Below are positions 22,976 through 39,320 of a stretch of 64,000 nt of DNA, one piece after another; within the stretch, counting starts at the first letter, position 1, and every line of letters starts with the position of its first letter. The notes beneath the pieces are model-generated. The model made no database searches, had not been told where the DNA came from, and was given only the letters and a program-made list of their open reading frames with translations. Origin of the DNA: Antennarius striatus (lineage: Eukaryota; Chordata; Actinopteri; Lophiiformes; Antennariidae); the NCBI RefSeq assembly GCF_040054535.1, contig NC_090789.1, positions 2,055,197 to 2,119,196 on the forward strand, read 5' to 3'. A program made the position numbers and the translations under genes.

Positions 22976-24369
22976 ATGGAGCCCGCCATCCAAACCATGG
23001 TGAAGGTCTTCCTGAAGTCCACCAGGGGAAGGGACAGTCTAGGACAGAAAGAATTCCAGCACCTCGTCAAGAGCCAACTCTCCAACATCCTCTCGGTGAG
23101 GAACCTCTGGAACGTGAAGCATCATGTAGCTACAGATGCTAATCTAGGATTAGCGCTTGACCTGTCCGACCTCTGTTGACCTTCTAGTGTTTGAGGTCAT
23201 GCCGGGACAAGCTGTAAGTCTTTACAACCCTTTAAACATCACCTGGTGGTTGTGTTTGCTTGTTACCCCAGGGCTCAGAAAACATGGAGGCCATCAACAA
23301 CATGGGTCAGGGACTGGACGCCGACAAAGACGGCAAGGTTGGTTTTGACGAGTACATGAAGCTGGTCGGCTACCTGGCGGTGTCGCTCAGCGAGCAGCGC
23401 GTCCTCGCCAAACAGGAGACGCCCCAAAACGCCGCAGAAGCCCAAGTGGCCAAGGCGGAGGCAGCGGCGCCCGAGGCAAAGGCGGAAGCAAGTGCTGAAG
23501 TGAAAGTAGAAGGGATCGACGTGCCCAAGGTGGAAGTCGGAGGAGGAGGAAGCGTAGCGCCCAAGATAGAAATTGGAGGAAATGTAGGAGGAGGAAGCGT
23601 GGAAGTGGGAGGAGGAAGCGTAGGAGTCGGAGGAGGAAGCGTAGGAGTCGGAGGAGGAAGCGTAGGAGTCGGGGGAGGAAGCGTAGGAGTTGGAGGAGGA
23701 AGCGTAGGAGTCGGAGGAGGAAGTTTAGTGCCTAAGATAGAAATTGGAGGAGGAAACGTAGGAGTCGGAGGAGGAAGCGTAGGAGTCGGAGGAGGAAGTC
23801 TAGTGCCTAAGATAGAAATCGGAGGAGGAAGCGTAGCACCAAAGGTAGAAGTTGGGGGAGAAATCGTAGCACCGAAGGTAGAAGTAGGAGCAGGAGATGC
23901 AGAAGTCGGAGGAGGAAGTGTGGAAATCGGAGGAGGAAGCATCGGAGGAGGAAGCATCGGAGGAGGAAGCACCGGAGGAGGAAGCATAGGCATCGGAGGA
24001 GGAAGCGTAGGAGTCGGAGGAGGAAGCGTAGGAGTCGGAGGAGGAAGCGTAGGAGTCGGAGGAGGAAGCGTAGGAGTCGGAGGAGGAAGCGTAGGAGTCG
24101 GAGGAGGAAGCGTAGGAGTCGGAGGAGGAAGCCTAGTACCAAAGGTAGCCTTAAACGTAGCTCCGGCCGGAGAAGCTAACGTAGAAGTGAATGCCGAAGG
24201 GGTGACAGTGCCCGATGAGATGAAGCCAGAAGCGTTGGTGGCAGCGGCGGAAGGGGCGTTCACATCAGCAGAGGTGGTGGTGACCACGGATAACGGGAAG
24301 GAGGCGGAGGAGAAGCTGGCCGCCGCCGTGGAGGAGGTGGAGAAGAAGATAGAAGACGCCACCTCATAG
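22976..24369 (+). CDS. S100 calcium-binding protein with long Gly-Ser-Val repeat tail
   Basis: Two coding exons, 22976-23095 and 23272-24369, make 405 residues; ordinary S100 proteins have 90-120. Exon 1 (residues 1-40) holds the S100 pseudo-EF-hand (FLKSTRGRDSLGQKEFQHLV). Exon 2 opens with the canonical loop DADKDGKVGFDE (residues 56-67), with all ligand positions intact. A linker rich in Ala, Lys and Glu follows (about 94-120). Next comes roughly 200 residues of heptads, mostly GGGSVGV (twelve exact copies), interspersed with VAPKVEV and LVPKIEI segments, and finally an acidic, Ala/Glu/Lys-rich tail to residue 405. The acceptor before exon 1 (22961-22964) implies a non-coding first exon. 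This is the three-exon plan of mammalian fused-type S100 genes such as filaggrin and cornulin, though the repeat itself is unrelated. I do not recognise an established name. A structural or epithelial role is possible but inferred. Confidence 0.85.
23560..24135 (+). repeat. Coding minisatellite, 21-bp unit (GGGSVGV)
   Basis: The unit GGAGGAGGAAGCGTAGGAGT+C recurs nearly without change: five consecutive copies near 23.60-23.72 kb, one near 23.78 kb and six near 24.00-24.12 kb. Between them are 15-bp variants (GGGSI, GGGST) and longer units carrying PKIEI or PKVEV. Codon use is almost identical between copies, which points to recent array homogenisation or expansion. Confidence 0.9.
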
Positions 24370-24600
24370 GGGACAATCCATTCCTTCACTACCAAAAAAA
24401 AAAAAAAAGAGAGATCTCACTACACGCTTACATCCAACACTACACACACAACCACGACGCCAAAATATGTTAAGTTACTAGAGAATTTATTTCAAATGCA
24501 CAAAAAAGAGTTTGAAATACATGAAATTCCATCCAGACAAGCCCAGCTGAAGAACCCGTTGACTTTATATGAGGAATAAAAACATGTAAATGTATAATTG
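24370..24600 (+). other. 3' UTR and poly(A) signal of the repeat-tailed S100 gene
   Basis: Non-coding sequence after the stop contains AATAAA at 24575-24580, about 210 bases downstream. Another AATAAA lies near 25151 and could be an alternative end. Confidence 0.55.
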
Positions 24601-26799
24601 TTGCTTTGTACTAACAGTTACCACTATGTTCATATGTACAGCATGTGCATTCCACTATTTAGCACATTTACCTCATTATGCTAATACACTATGATAGCAT
24701 GCTCCATCATATATGTGAACCCATGACCAGCAGCACTCTGGCACACATGAACAAAGTGTCACTGTACGTTAACACGCCTTCGCTTTCCCACACGCCGTTT
24801 CCGCTCACGGCGCTGAAATGGTTAATACTGTTAAGTGTGGGGTGGGGGTTGGGGTGACAAGCTGTAACATGCTAATTACAGGTGTGTGGATTTTGTCGGA
24901 TGGCGTCGAGCTAGCCCGTTTTCCTCCCCCTTTTCTTTACCCACTAGGTCGAGATTAGCTTCACGCTAACGCTAATGGGGTTTTTTTTTTGTTTTTTGGA
25001 CGCGGATGTGGTTTAAACTCATCCGATCTTTCTCCGGTAACGGATGCATGAAACCTGTGGAAACACTACACACACTTACATTCTCTTTATTGATTTTGTT
25101 TGTTTGTTTTTAACTCATAATGCTATTTGCTATGGAGTTGGTTGGCATGACAATAAACATGTTGTTTTGCTGGAGCTTTGCATCACCTCAGCTCATTTTG
25201 ATTGTGTACTCAATGTCCCATCATGCTTCTTGTCTGTCCCTCTGCTCGCCGGGTTCTTTATTTCTTTAATATTTCTATCGTTTTCAGTCGTTTACGATGT
25301 TTTGTTTTTTTTTACCCTCGTAGTCGAGCGTGGATTAGGAACGAGGAGATCGGGTGTGACCCCCGGGGTAAATAATTCAGGCTCCAGACCGGAATCCACA
25401 CCACGCCGTCAGAAGGCCAGACCAAAATAGTCGAGTGGGAGTGGGTAACTGGCCTGTGGAGAGGTTTACGCACCTTAATCCAGCTGGATTAGAGCTGGTA
25501 GAGAAGAACAAACACCAGTAAAGCCACAACATGTGTCACCCGGTGGTAGTTTTTAATCTCGCGCACCTTTTGGTGCATTTTTTTTGTGTGTGTTTGTTTC
25601 TTAATGTGTGTCAGGGAATATCGATTAATGATCGCCCTGAACAGTTAATCAATCATCTCCTGGTAATTCTGGATTAAGAGCAGTTTAATCCCCATTTTTT
25701 GGAGGTTTTTTAATTTTTTTATTTTATTTTATTTTTTTTTACATATCGCATGTTGTTTCCCGCTGCATCAGGTGTGTGTTTGTCGGTCACACCTCCACAC
25801 ACTCCACAGACCCTATTTGACCTGCAACTGGATCCACTGGGGGAACCGACTGGATTAGGCATTTGGATGGGGTTCACACGCCCTCTTAACACAAACAGTG
25901 CAGAGATAATCCCGCCCGTTGGGACGAGACGGACGTTGCTGTGAACGGTTGAATTCTGAGCCATCATCGTACAGTCATTTAAACACACACACACACACAC
26001 CCAGGGTGCGTGCTTTTAAAAACACCTTTTACGAGCTTTTTAATCATTATAACCACCAAAACTTTTACGTTCTTCTTACAACCACTATAGAAAACACGCT
26101 TTTCTCGGCACATTTTATGTAATTTGTGAATTACTATTTAATGATTTGTAAATTGTCCCGTCATCAATAATGCATCCCTGAGAGAAAAAACAAAACATCT
26201 CATGTTCCATGGCCTGCTGCGTTCCGGCTTCACCCGTCGGTGCCTGAGGCACTAAAAATGTGCACCTTTTGCACTTTAGCAGCACCTGGCACTTCAAACC
26301 GCTCAGCAGTGAAACGATAAAGACAAATAAACCCGAGTCATGTGGTCACCCTGCTCCGCCGCGACACTCCCATCGCAAATAGTCTCATTTACACACTCAG
26401 CCTTAAAGCCGTCACACACACACACACACACGGCTGTTTTTGGAACCTCCTCTCATCGTTGGTACTCCCTGTGAATAATGGAAACATATCAGTATGTTTT
26501 AAATCTACTGGGGTCAAAGGTCACACACACACACACACACACACATGCTTTTATTTTGAAGAGGTCGACCCATCTGCTTTGACAGTTTCACCACCATCCC
26601 AGAAGTGTCCGCCCCACCCACATTTAACTCCACACACACATTAAAAACAGAACAAACATGCTGGAACAGAACAGCTGGGAGTGTCGAGTCTTACTGGTGG
26701 GGGGGACGGATATGAAATTTAAACCCCAAACCCCCCCGCCCCCCTCCATGTCAGGAATGGATTCACTATCTGTTGTAAGATGTGATTCTGGGTTCGTTC

Positions 26800-26802
<3 letters not shown>

Positions 26803-26865
<63 letters not shown>
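26803..26865. repeat. (TG)n microsatellite
   Basis: About 31 uninterrupted TG units in non-coding DNA. Confidence 0.97.
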
Positions 26866-26866
<1 letters not shown>

Positions 26867-27023
26867 CCCCTATCGCTGTCATGTCATAAACTCCATTTTG
26901 CAAATATTTCGTCTCCACATGTAACGCCGTATCATGTGTTGTGTTTTTGTTTTGTTTGCTAATTCTATGTAACGTGTTTAATGGCTAATGTTGAATAAAA
27001 CTGTGACAGTAAGACGACGTCAT

Positions 27024-27025
<2 letters not shown>

Positions 27026-27112
<87 letters not shown>
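27026..27112. repeat. (TG)n microsatellite
   Basis: About 43 uninterrupted TG units, ending roughly 120 bases before the TATA-like box of the S100A1-like gene. Confidence 0.97.
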
Positions 27113-27113
<1 letters not shown>

Positions 27114-27231
27114 TGGGGTGAGGGAGGAGAGAAAGCACCTGTGAAGATGAAGAGGGAAGCAGATACCATGTTAGTGGGTGAGGGGGGTGGGGGTTGGGGT
27201 GAGTGGATGGGGCGGGGGGGGGGGCAGGTGA

Positions 27232-27341
27232 TATTTAAGCCGCTGGCGATCCGTCCTCACATCCATCCCCGTCTGGACTCAGTTTCCTGCAGCTCTTCAT
27301 CCACAAAAGGAGGACCCCCCCATCCCCTCATCAGAACTCAG
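27232..27341 (+). promoter_or_regulatory. TATA-like box and non-coding first exon of the S100A1-like gene
   Basis: TATTTAA at 27232-27238 sits about 30 bases before a likely start near 27265. The segment to 27341 ends in a strong donor (CAG/GTAAGAC). A TATA-type promoter with a short non-coding exon 1 is the usual S100 arrangement, and the coding exons at 28.5-29.2 kb lack any other upstream donor this good. Confidence 0.5.
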
Positions 27342-28544
27342 GTAAGACTCCTGGCGGGGGGGGTGGCGGGGGGAGAAATTAAACTTAATGAAACTTTAAC
27401 AGGAAGTGAAGGAAAACAGAATTCTGGGATGCTTTTATTCTCAGTGAAAATCATTTCTGACTTCCTGCTGATGAGCAGGAGCCGATCCAAAATCGATATT
27501 CTTTCTCTTCTTAGCAGATTTTTTAAATCTCCATGCCTCCATCATGAACGTTTGATGGTGCGTTTCTTTCCAACCCCACTCACTATAGTGTTACTCACCA
27601 TACCCTCGTCGCCATGGTTTCCCTTTTGTGTGGTGAGACAGACGACCCCTATAGATTTTCCAGTTAGCCGGCTTCGGTATCCGTTTGCATCCTCTTTTGT
27701 CTCCGCGCCGACAGCGCTGTGCAGCGTTAGCATCCATTAATGGGTGGGTGGGGGGGGGTGTCATTCCTCCCCATATTTATTTTGCACGCTCATGTATCCC
27801 AGATCTTAATTTTTTTATGTTGAATTGAATCAACTTTCCGCTGAAACGCGACCGAGCGGAGGTGAGCGTGAACGAACGCCTTCACCTTTTAGCGTCGGCC
27901 TTGGCGCTAGCACCTCAGCTTCTGCTGGTGAGTTTCTTGTTTCACTGCGTTTCAGATAAGAACGTCTTTGCGTTTCGCTGAAACCACCTGATAAAACTTT
28001 CACAAATTCCAGTTTCGGTCGCGATAATCAGAGAAACGTTATCGAAAGTCCGACTTTATCTTGTTGTTTTTTTCTCGTTTTTGACGCATCAGGACAGAAA
28101 ATCTTCACACTGAATTATTGATAGTGACTTGTATGTGTGTGTGTGTGTGTTTGTGTGTGTGTATGTGTGTGTGTGTGTATGTGTGTGTGTGTGTGTGCAG
28201 TCTCGCCCACGAGTCCAGCACAAGACGCTCCAAGATGCCGGACACAATGTGTGTAAGATTGTTCAAAATGCTTTTTTCTCCACCCCCACACCCCCCCCCC
28301 AAAAAAAGCTATCCTCCATCTTTCAAACTGTCCAACACAACCACAGGTCACACACACACACACATTAGCATTAGCATTAGCGTCACCCTCTCTGACCTGT
28401 CCCAGCTATCACTTTTTTATCTCCGAGGTTGCTCCGCCCCCCTTTTACTCGCTCATGTGACCGCACATGCAGTCGAGGGGGATGGAGCGGGCATTGACCC
28501 ACAGAATGGTGACCTTTGACCCCCCCCCCACCCTGTTTTGCAGC

Positions 28545-28697
28545 ATGTCCAAGGAGCCCAGTTCCGACCTGGAGAGCGCCATGCAGATGCTCATCAAGAC
28601 CTTCCACAAGTATTCTGGGAAGGAGGGAGACAAGTACACGCTTAGCCGGGGCGAGCTGAGGGAGCTGCTGGTGGAGGAGCTGGGGACTTATTTAGGG

Positions 28698-28779
<82 letters not shown>

Positions 28780-28904
28780 AAGAAATAATGTGTTTGCATG
28801 CTTCCGCCGTCGTAGTTTTGCAAATATGCAATGCACAAGACGAAGGAATGCGCTCACACACTTTTAGACGCGCAAGTTACGACAAGCTCGCGCGCCGATG
28901 TGTG

Positions 28905-28953
<49 letters not shown>

Positions 28954-29188
28954 CAAAGAATGCATTCTCTCTCTTCTCCCTTCCTCTCGTCAGAACTGCA
29001 AAGACGACGGCGTGGAGAAGGTGATGAACGATTTGGACGCCAACAACGACGGCGAGGTGGACTTCACCGAGTTCATCATCCTGATGGGCGCCCTCACCGT
29101 CGCCTGCAACGACTTCTTCTTGGAGTTCAAACCGGAAGACAAACCCAAAGATGGGAGCAAAGGCAATTCGGCAGAGAAGAAAGATTGA
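28545..29188 (+). CDS. S100A1-like calcium-binding protein
   Basis: Two coding exons, 28545-28697 and 28994-29188, encode 115 residues. Exon 1 carries the S100 EF-hand 1 ([20 protein letters not shown], then [14 protein letters not shown]); exon 2 carries the canonical loop [12 protein letters not shown] and the C-terminal helix [13 protein letters not shown]. These segments closely match S100A1 ([21 protein letters not shown]), so it belongs to the S100A1/S100Z/S100B branch of small dimeric calcium sensors. The tail after NDFF is about 20 residues longer than human S100A1 and is Lys/Asp-rich ([19 protein letters not shown]). The fish name (s100a1, s100s or s100t type) cannot be settled here. 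The exon 1 donor runs straight into a (GT)n tract. AATAAA lies at 29459-29464. Confidence 0.92.
28702..28778 (+). repeat. (GT)n microsatellite starting at a splice donor
   Basis: The donor GTGAGT of the first coding exon of the S100A1-like gene continues directly into about 38 GT units, so the first 80 bases of the intron are almost pure GT. A (CA)n run at 28908-28948 lies in the same intron. Confidence 0.95.
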
Positions 29189-29458
29189 GCCATTTGTGCA
29201 ATAGAGGGTGTGTGTGTGTGTGTGTGTCAAGATGGGGGGGGGCAAGGGGGTGTATATCCATAATCTTTCAGCTCAAATGTCGCAAGAACAACTGGAGAAG
29301 GAGGAAGTTTTTTGCAGAGCGCGCCGCCAGGATGTTTGAGCATTTCTTGCACATGAATATATATTAAAATCACAAGATATACATCATATTTATGTATTTC
29401 AGTTGTCGGACGCGACATATTTAACCCCTTCCTCGCTCCTGTTTTGTATCTTCAACAC

Positions 29459-29464
29459 AATAAA
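29459..29464 (+). terminator. Poly(A) signal of the S100A1-like gene
   Basis: AATAAA, 271 bases after the stop codon; the first canonical signal downstream. Confidence 0.6.
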
Positions 29465-29574
29465 CGTGACATTTAACCGACTGGCGACTTTTGTTGTGGC
29501 GTGTTTGTTTGGCGACAACCAGAGCACCTGGAAATCAAGATGAACGGCGCAAAAGATACGGTGTCAGCAGCAAA

Positions 29575-29628
<54 letters not shown>

Positions 29629-29788
29629 TGGGGATTCCCACAGAGCAAACTGCTCCAGCTCACACATCCTGCCAACAATATCCTGCAAGTCTTGTTCCAC
29701 TAGATATAAGCTGACCCAGATGTTTGACTTGGATGTTCATGGAAAACAGAAAGACAGAGAGAGAGAGAGAGGGTGTGAGAGGGGAGAT

Positions 29789-29906
<118 letters not shown>

Positions 29907-30637
29907 GGAAGGATTCAGTCCAATTTATATGGAATACATTAGTGAAGTATGTAAGTTGGAAAACAGTGGTATAATCACAGAGGAATGTCGAAGTTGTGGT
30001 GATTCTTTCTTTCTTTCTTTCTCTCTTTTTGTTTTTTTGCACACTTAAACTCACAGAGAGTGAAAAAGAAAGAGAGTGGGGGTGGTGGGGGGGGGCGGTA
30101 AATCATCCTCATCCTCCTCTTCCTCGTCTTCCAGCTGCTCCAAATTGTTCAAATCTGACAGGAAACGCTGAACAGCTGACTCACAAGCCGCCCCCCTCCC
30201 TCTCCTTCTTCACCTTCTCTTCTTACCTCCAGCGGTATTCCAGGTCGGGTTATAATCAAAGGGGGGGGCGGGGCCCGGGCCTATCCGCCCTCTTCTGATT
30301 GGCTGGTTTGAATATTTGAGTTTGGGGGAAAAAGGCGGGGCTTGCGGATAGGTAAACAACTCATGACACACACACAAAAAAATAAGGCGTTCGAGGCTCC
30401 AACAGCCGTTAATCATTACCTACCAACCCCCCCCCCCTCCCCAATCCCGCAACGAGTCAGCTGATGGCGTGTGAGACGAGATAATGAGATCAATATGATG
30501 AGGAAAAACACCTCGCGGTCAAAGAGGGCGGGGGCTTCATCGGCGATGACAAACATTTGAGTTGTTCAAACGCCTGCAGGGGAATAAAGGTGAAAAAAGA
30601 TGAAAGTGATAGCCTCGAACACCTCACGTAAAGCAAA

Positions 30638-30672
<35 letters not shown>

Positions 30673-31540
30673 TTTTATAGTTTCAATGTGATGCTGGTTT
30701 GTTTGTGTGTCAAACTGAATCCTTATCCTGCATCCGCTGGAGGTGGAACAAATATTGAGCGTTCCTTTCATTCCTTCGTGTTTACACAGTCAACGCCGCT
30801 CATACTGTAATTATCTCATTCTCTCGTATTCACACACTCCATTGTTCCTCAGCCCTGCTCTTGTAACTCTACCTGTTTGCACGTTATTCTGCACTTTGCA
30901 CTTCTGCTCAGGTGTTAAACTGGGGTTTTGTCATTGGCTTGTGCTTTTGCTCCGCGCGCGGTTTTATTGGTTTATTCCAGAGTTACAGGATTAACCTGAG
31001 AGGTGGTAGGAGGTGTGGAACACCTGAATAAAGAAATTCCAGGTGAAAAGTTGCAGTAAAAATGTCGATACTTGAGTAAAAAAATGTGCAGTATTCGAGT
31101 ACACGCTGATATCTTATTGGAATACATCCATATGGTTCTGGTATGAAGGCGTGGTGCGTTTCAGGTGCATTGTGGGATTACGTCAGTCCCCTCCAGGTGT
31201 GTCACATGGGACGTCCTCCGTGAGGTGCGTGTGTCCCGGAGCGGTTGCTGAACTCTCAGTCACATGGTGCCTTCAGATTCAGGAAGATCAAACGATCTTT
31301 GCCCCAGGGGGGCATTCCGGCGACACCCGATGCCCCCCGAGGGCGCCAAGGGCATTCGGGACACTTTGATTACTGGTAGTAGAGCGCGTCAAGCGACGCC
31401 CACATGGCGTCCGTCCGACGCTGATGCGTGACAGCAGCGTTTTGGCGCCGTACCTGTGATGATTGATTTCCTTCCAGGTGTGGCTCCACCCCTCCCCCCC
31501 TCCAGGGCAGAAAGGTCATGACCTACATCCATACAGAGCA

Positions 31541-31627
31541 CATGTGTCAAACACAAGGCCCCGGGGGCCAAATGCGGCCCCTTCACATCATTTTATGTGG
31601 CCCGCGTGAGTGTCTAAAAATAAATAG
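31541..31627. mobile_element. hAT-like DNA transposon remnant, copy 1
   Basis: The segment starts CATGTGTCAAACACAAGGCC, continues through GGGGGCCAAATGCGGCCC and TTTTATGTGGCCCGCG, and ends TCTAAAAATAAATAG. The second copy, at 50195 in the CGN intron, has the same order of blocks. The GTGTCAAAC...GGCCC ends recall hAT (Charlie-type) terminal sequences. No transposase frame remains. The match between the two copies is seen; the family is from memory. Confidence 0.5.
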
Positions 31628-33191
31628 GTCAACCACAACTACATTTCCCACAATGCAGTATTCAGCCCATTTTTAACTCTGGATCATTTGATTCTTGATT
31701 GATGGAGTTCTGTGGGTTTGATAACCTGACAAATTAAAGGGATTTATGTTAGAACAGAGAAACAAACCAACATTTAATTAAATTTGAATTTAATGTATTT
31801 TATTTTAATTGATTTAAATAAAATACATTGACGAAGGCCTCCGGTCACAAACTAACCCCGTCCCACGTGAGGAGCCTGAGAGGCCGCCGCTGGTTTCAGA
31901 GTCGTGAAACCTAACCTTCACAAATTAAAACACGGCCTGCTGGGACCCGGCGGCGGCGGCGGCGGCGACGACGGCCTACCAACGGAGGAGCCAAGGACGA
32001 ACGGAGAACGGGGGCGAGATATCAGCTTCAGACATGGGTGTCGGTTGCGTGTCCTCGCCGGCGTGACGCGCCCTTGACATGCGTGTAATGACAATACTCT
32101 TACTTTGTCGGTTTTTAGTGCGGCGTTTAGATCCACGCCGGTTCTCCTTACAGCTACGTCAGACGTCTGTCCTCAACATGATCCCCAGCTAAACCTAATC
32201 CCCCGCTCCTTCAGACCTTTCCTCCTCACCTTTTCACTCCCAGCCGGCATAATAATCCACCTCCTATTAGCTAAATGGAGGGACTAAACTTCCAGACAAA
32301 TTACCAAAGCACTCAAACCGCCATGGAGCTCCAGCAGCTAAAAGATTCATCTCTCTGTCAGATGCCCTCAATCAGTCGCTGAAGCATCTGCCAGGAGGCC
32401 TCGTCCTCTTCCTCTAAGGAGGAAGATGATGATGACACGGTTATAAGAGGCTTTGATCGCGCTCTCTCGTGTGCGCAAACATCCCCGACGTTTTTTTGCC
32501 GTTCGTGTTGTTGATTTTAGGAGGATCAGAGAGAAGCTCACAGAGGAGACTCCAGAAGCTTTTATTCTAATCCGGTTTGAACCACAGGTGACTTCCTGTC
32601 AGGAGAAATGTGGAGCAGGTGACTCTTGAGAGGAAAAAAATAATAATTAAAAAGTCAAAAAGGAGCTGCTTTAAATATTTAAATCGAACTACATTAAATA
32701 TAAAACATAACAAAAACTTTATTTTATTGTCACTCAGATTGGAGTTGTTGATGATTTCCAGCACACCTTCAAATTAAGAGCACATAAACTTGGATTAAAG
32801 ATCAGACTGACATTGTTTAAGCTCACATTTGATTATTCTACCTATTAAACTCAACATTTTTCATCTAATTTCTTCTCATCTGCGAATAAAAATCTGAATC
32901 AGACAAGAAATTTACAAATCCACAGTTTTCTTATCACTAATCGCGATGATTCCAGTTTATTTTACAGATAATAACCCAAAAAACAACAACAACCCTACCA
33001 GGCTATGGGTGAGAAGAGGGGAGATGAAGATGAAGATCAGTTCTGGTTATTTAGTTTATTTTTTTTAAAAAGCGCACAACTGCGGTGAATTGATTGGAGC
33101 TTCAAGCGCATTGAGTCTGAATGAATCACAGTGTAGATACTACAGGAGAGACAAAGGCCTCATTCACAGTAAACCAGAGGAGATCCTCAAG

Positions 33192-33262
<71 letters not shown>
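33192..33262. repeat. (GT)n microsatellite
   Basis: About 35 GT units in non-coding DNA. Confidence 0.95.
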
Positions 33263-33264
<2 letters not shown>

Positions 33265-33869
33265 AGACAACTAACAAGTATAACGACATAAATCGCGAAC
33301 ACGCTGCCAGGCGCGCACTTGGGAGAATCCGATCATTGTTTCGGATTTTAATGACTGGGGCGATGCGCCCTGTGCGCGGGTTTTCACCAACTGTGAATTT
33401 GCGGGTAAACAAGGACATTCTTTGTGATGGTATGTCGGTGCAGTTTGCACACACATCCATCAGAGGGAGAAAGAGACCCGCAAAAAAAAGCGTTTAAATA
33501 AAAATGACGCGCGGATGATTACGCGCGTCACATCTGTGCCAAATCGACTCCAAGCGGACGTTAAATCATTTAAAAACTCGCCTTGTTGACATGCAAAACA
33601 CATCCTTGGATGATTTGCATCAAAGCTGCTCCTCAAAATAAGGGACAGGACTTGTTTGACTCGCAAAATAAAGGAATAAAAATCACATAAATAAGAAGCA
33701 GCAGGATCGTCAAAGCAAACTGAAAGGAGAGACGCGCTGGAAAAAAAACAAAAGAGGAAAAAAAAAAGGGGGGTGCGCGTTGATCAAGGGGGTGAGGTGA
33801 ATACTTTCTGTCCCTGCCGTCCCAGAGGTGGGTTTGTTTTGGATTCCGGCGCCTGGCCGGCGGGTGGAG

Positions 33870-39320
<5,451 letters not shown>

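Larger units (their letters stand above)
24600..27220. other. Intergenic region between two S100 genes
   Basis: No coding exon is supported. The region is AT-rich with homopolymers, short CA runs near 25.98, 26.41 and 26.52 kb, and long (TG)n runs at 26803-26865 and 27026-27112. An AATAAA near 26995 has no gene assigned to it. Confidence 0.55.

Noticed and set aside
23370-24395. Long antisense open frame opposite the repeat-tailed S100 exon (PPPTPTL repeats)
   Set aside because: It is the mirror of the GGA-rich heptads; the plus strand has the EF-hands, splice sites and a conserved family.
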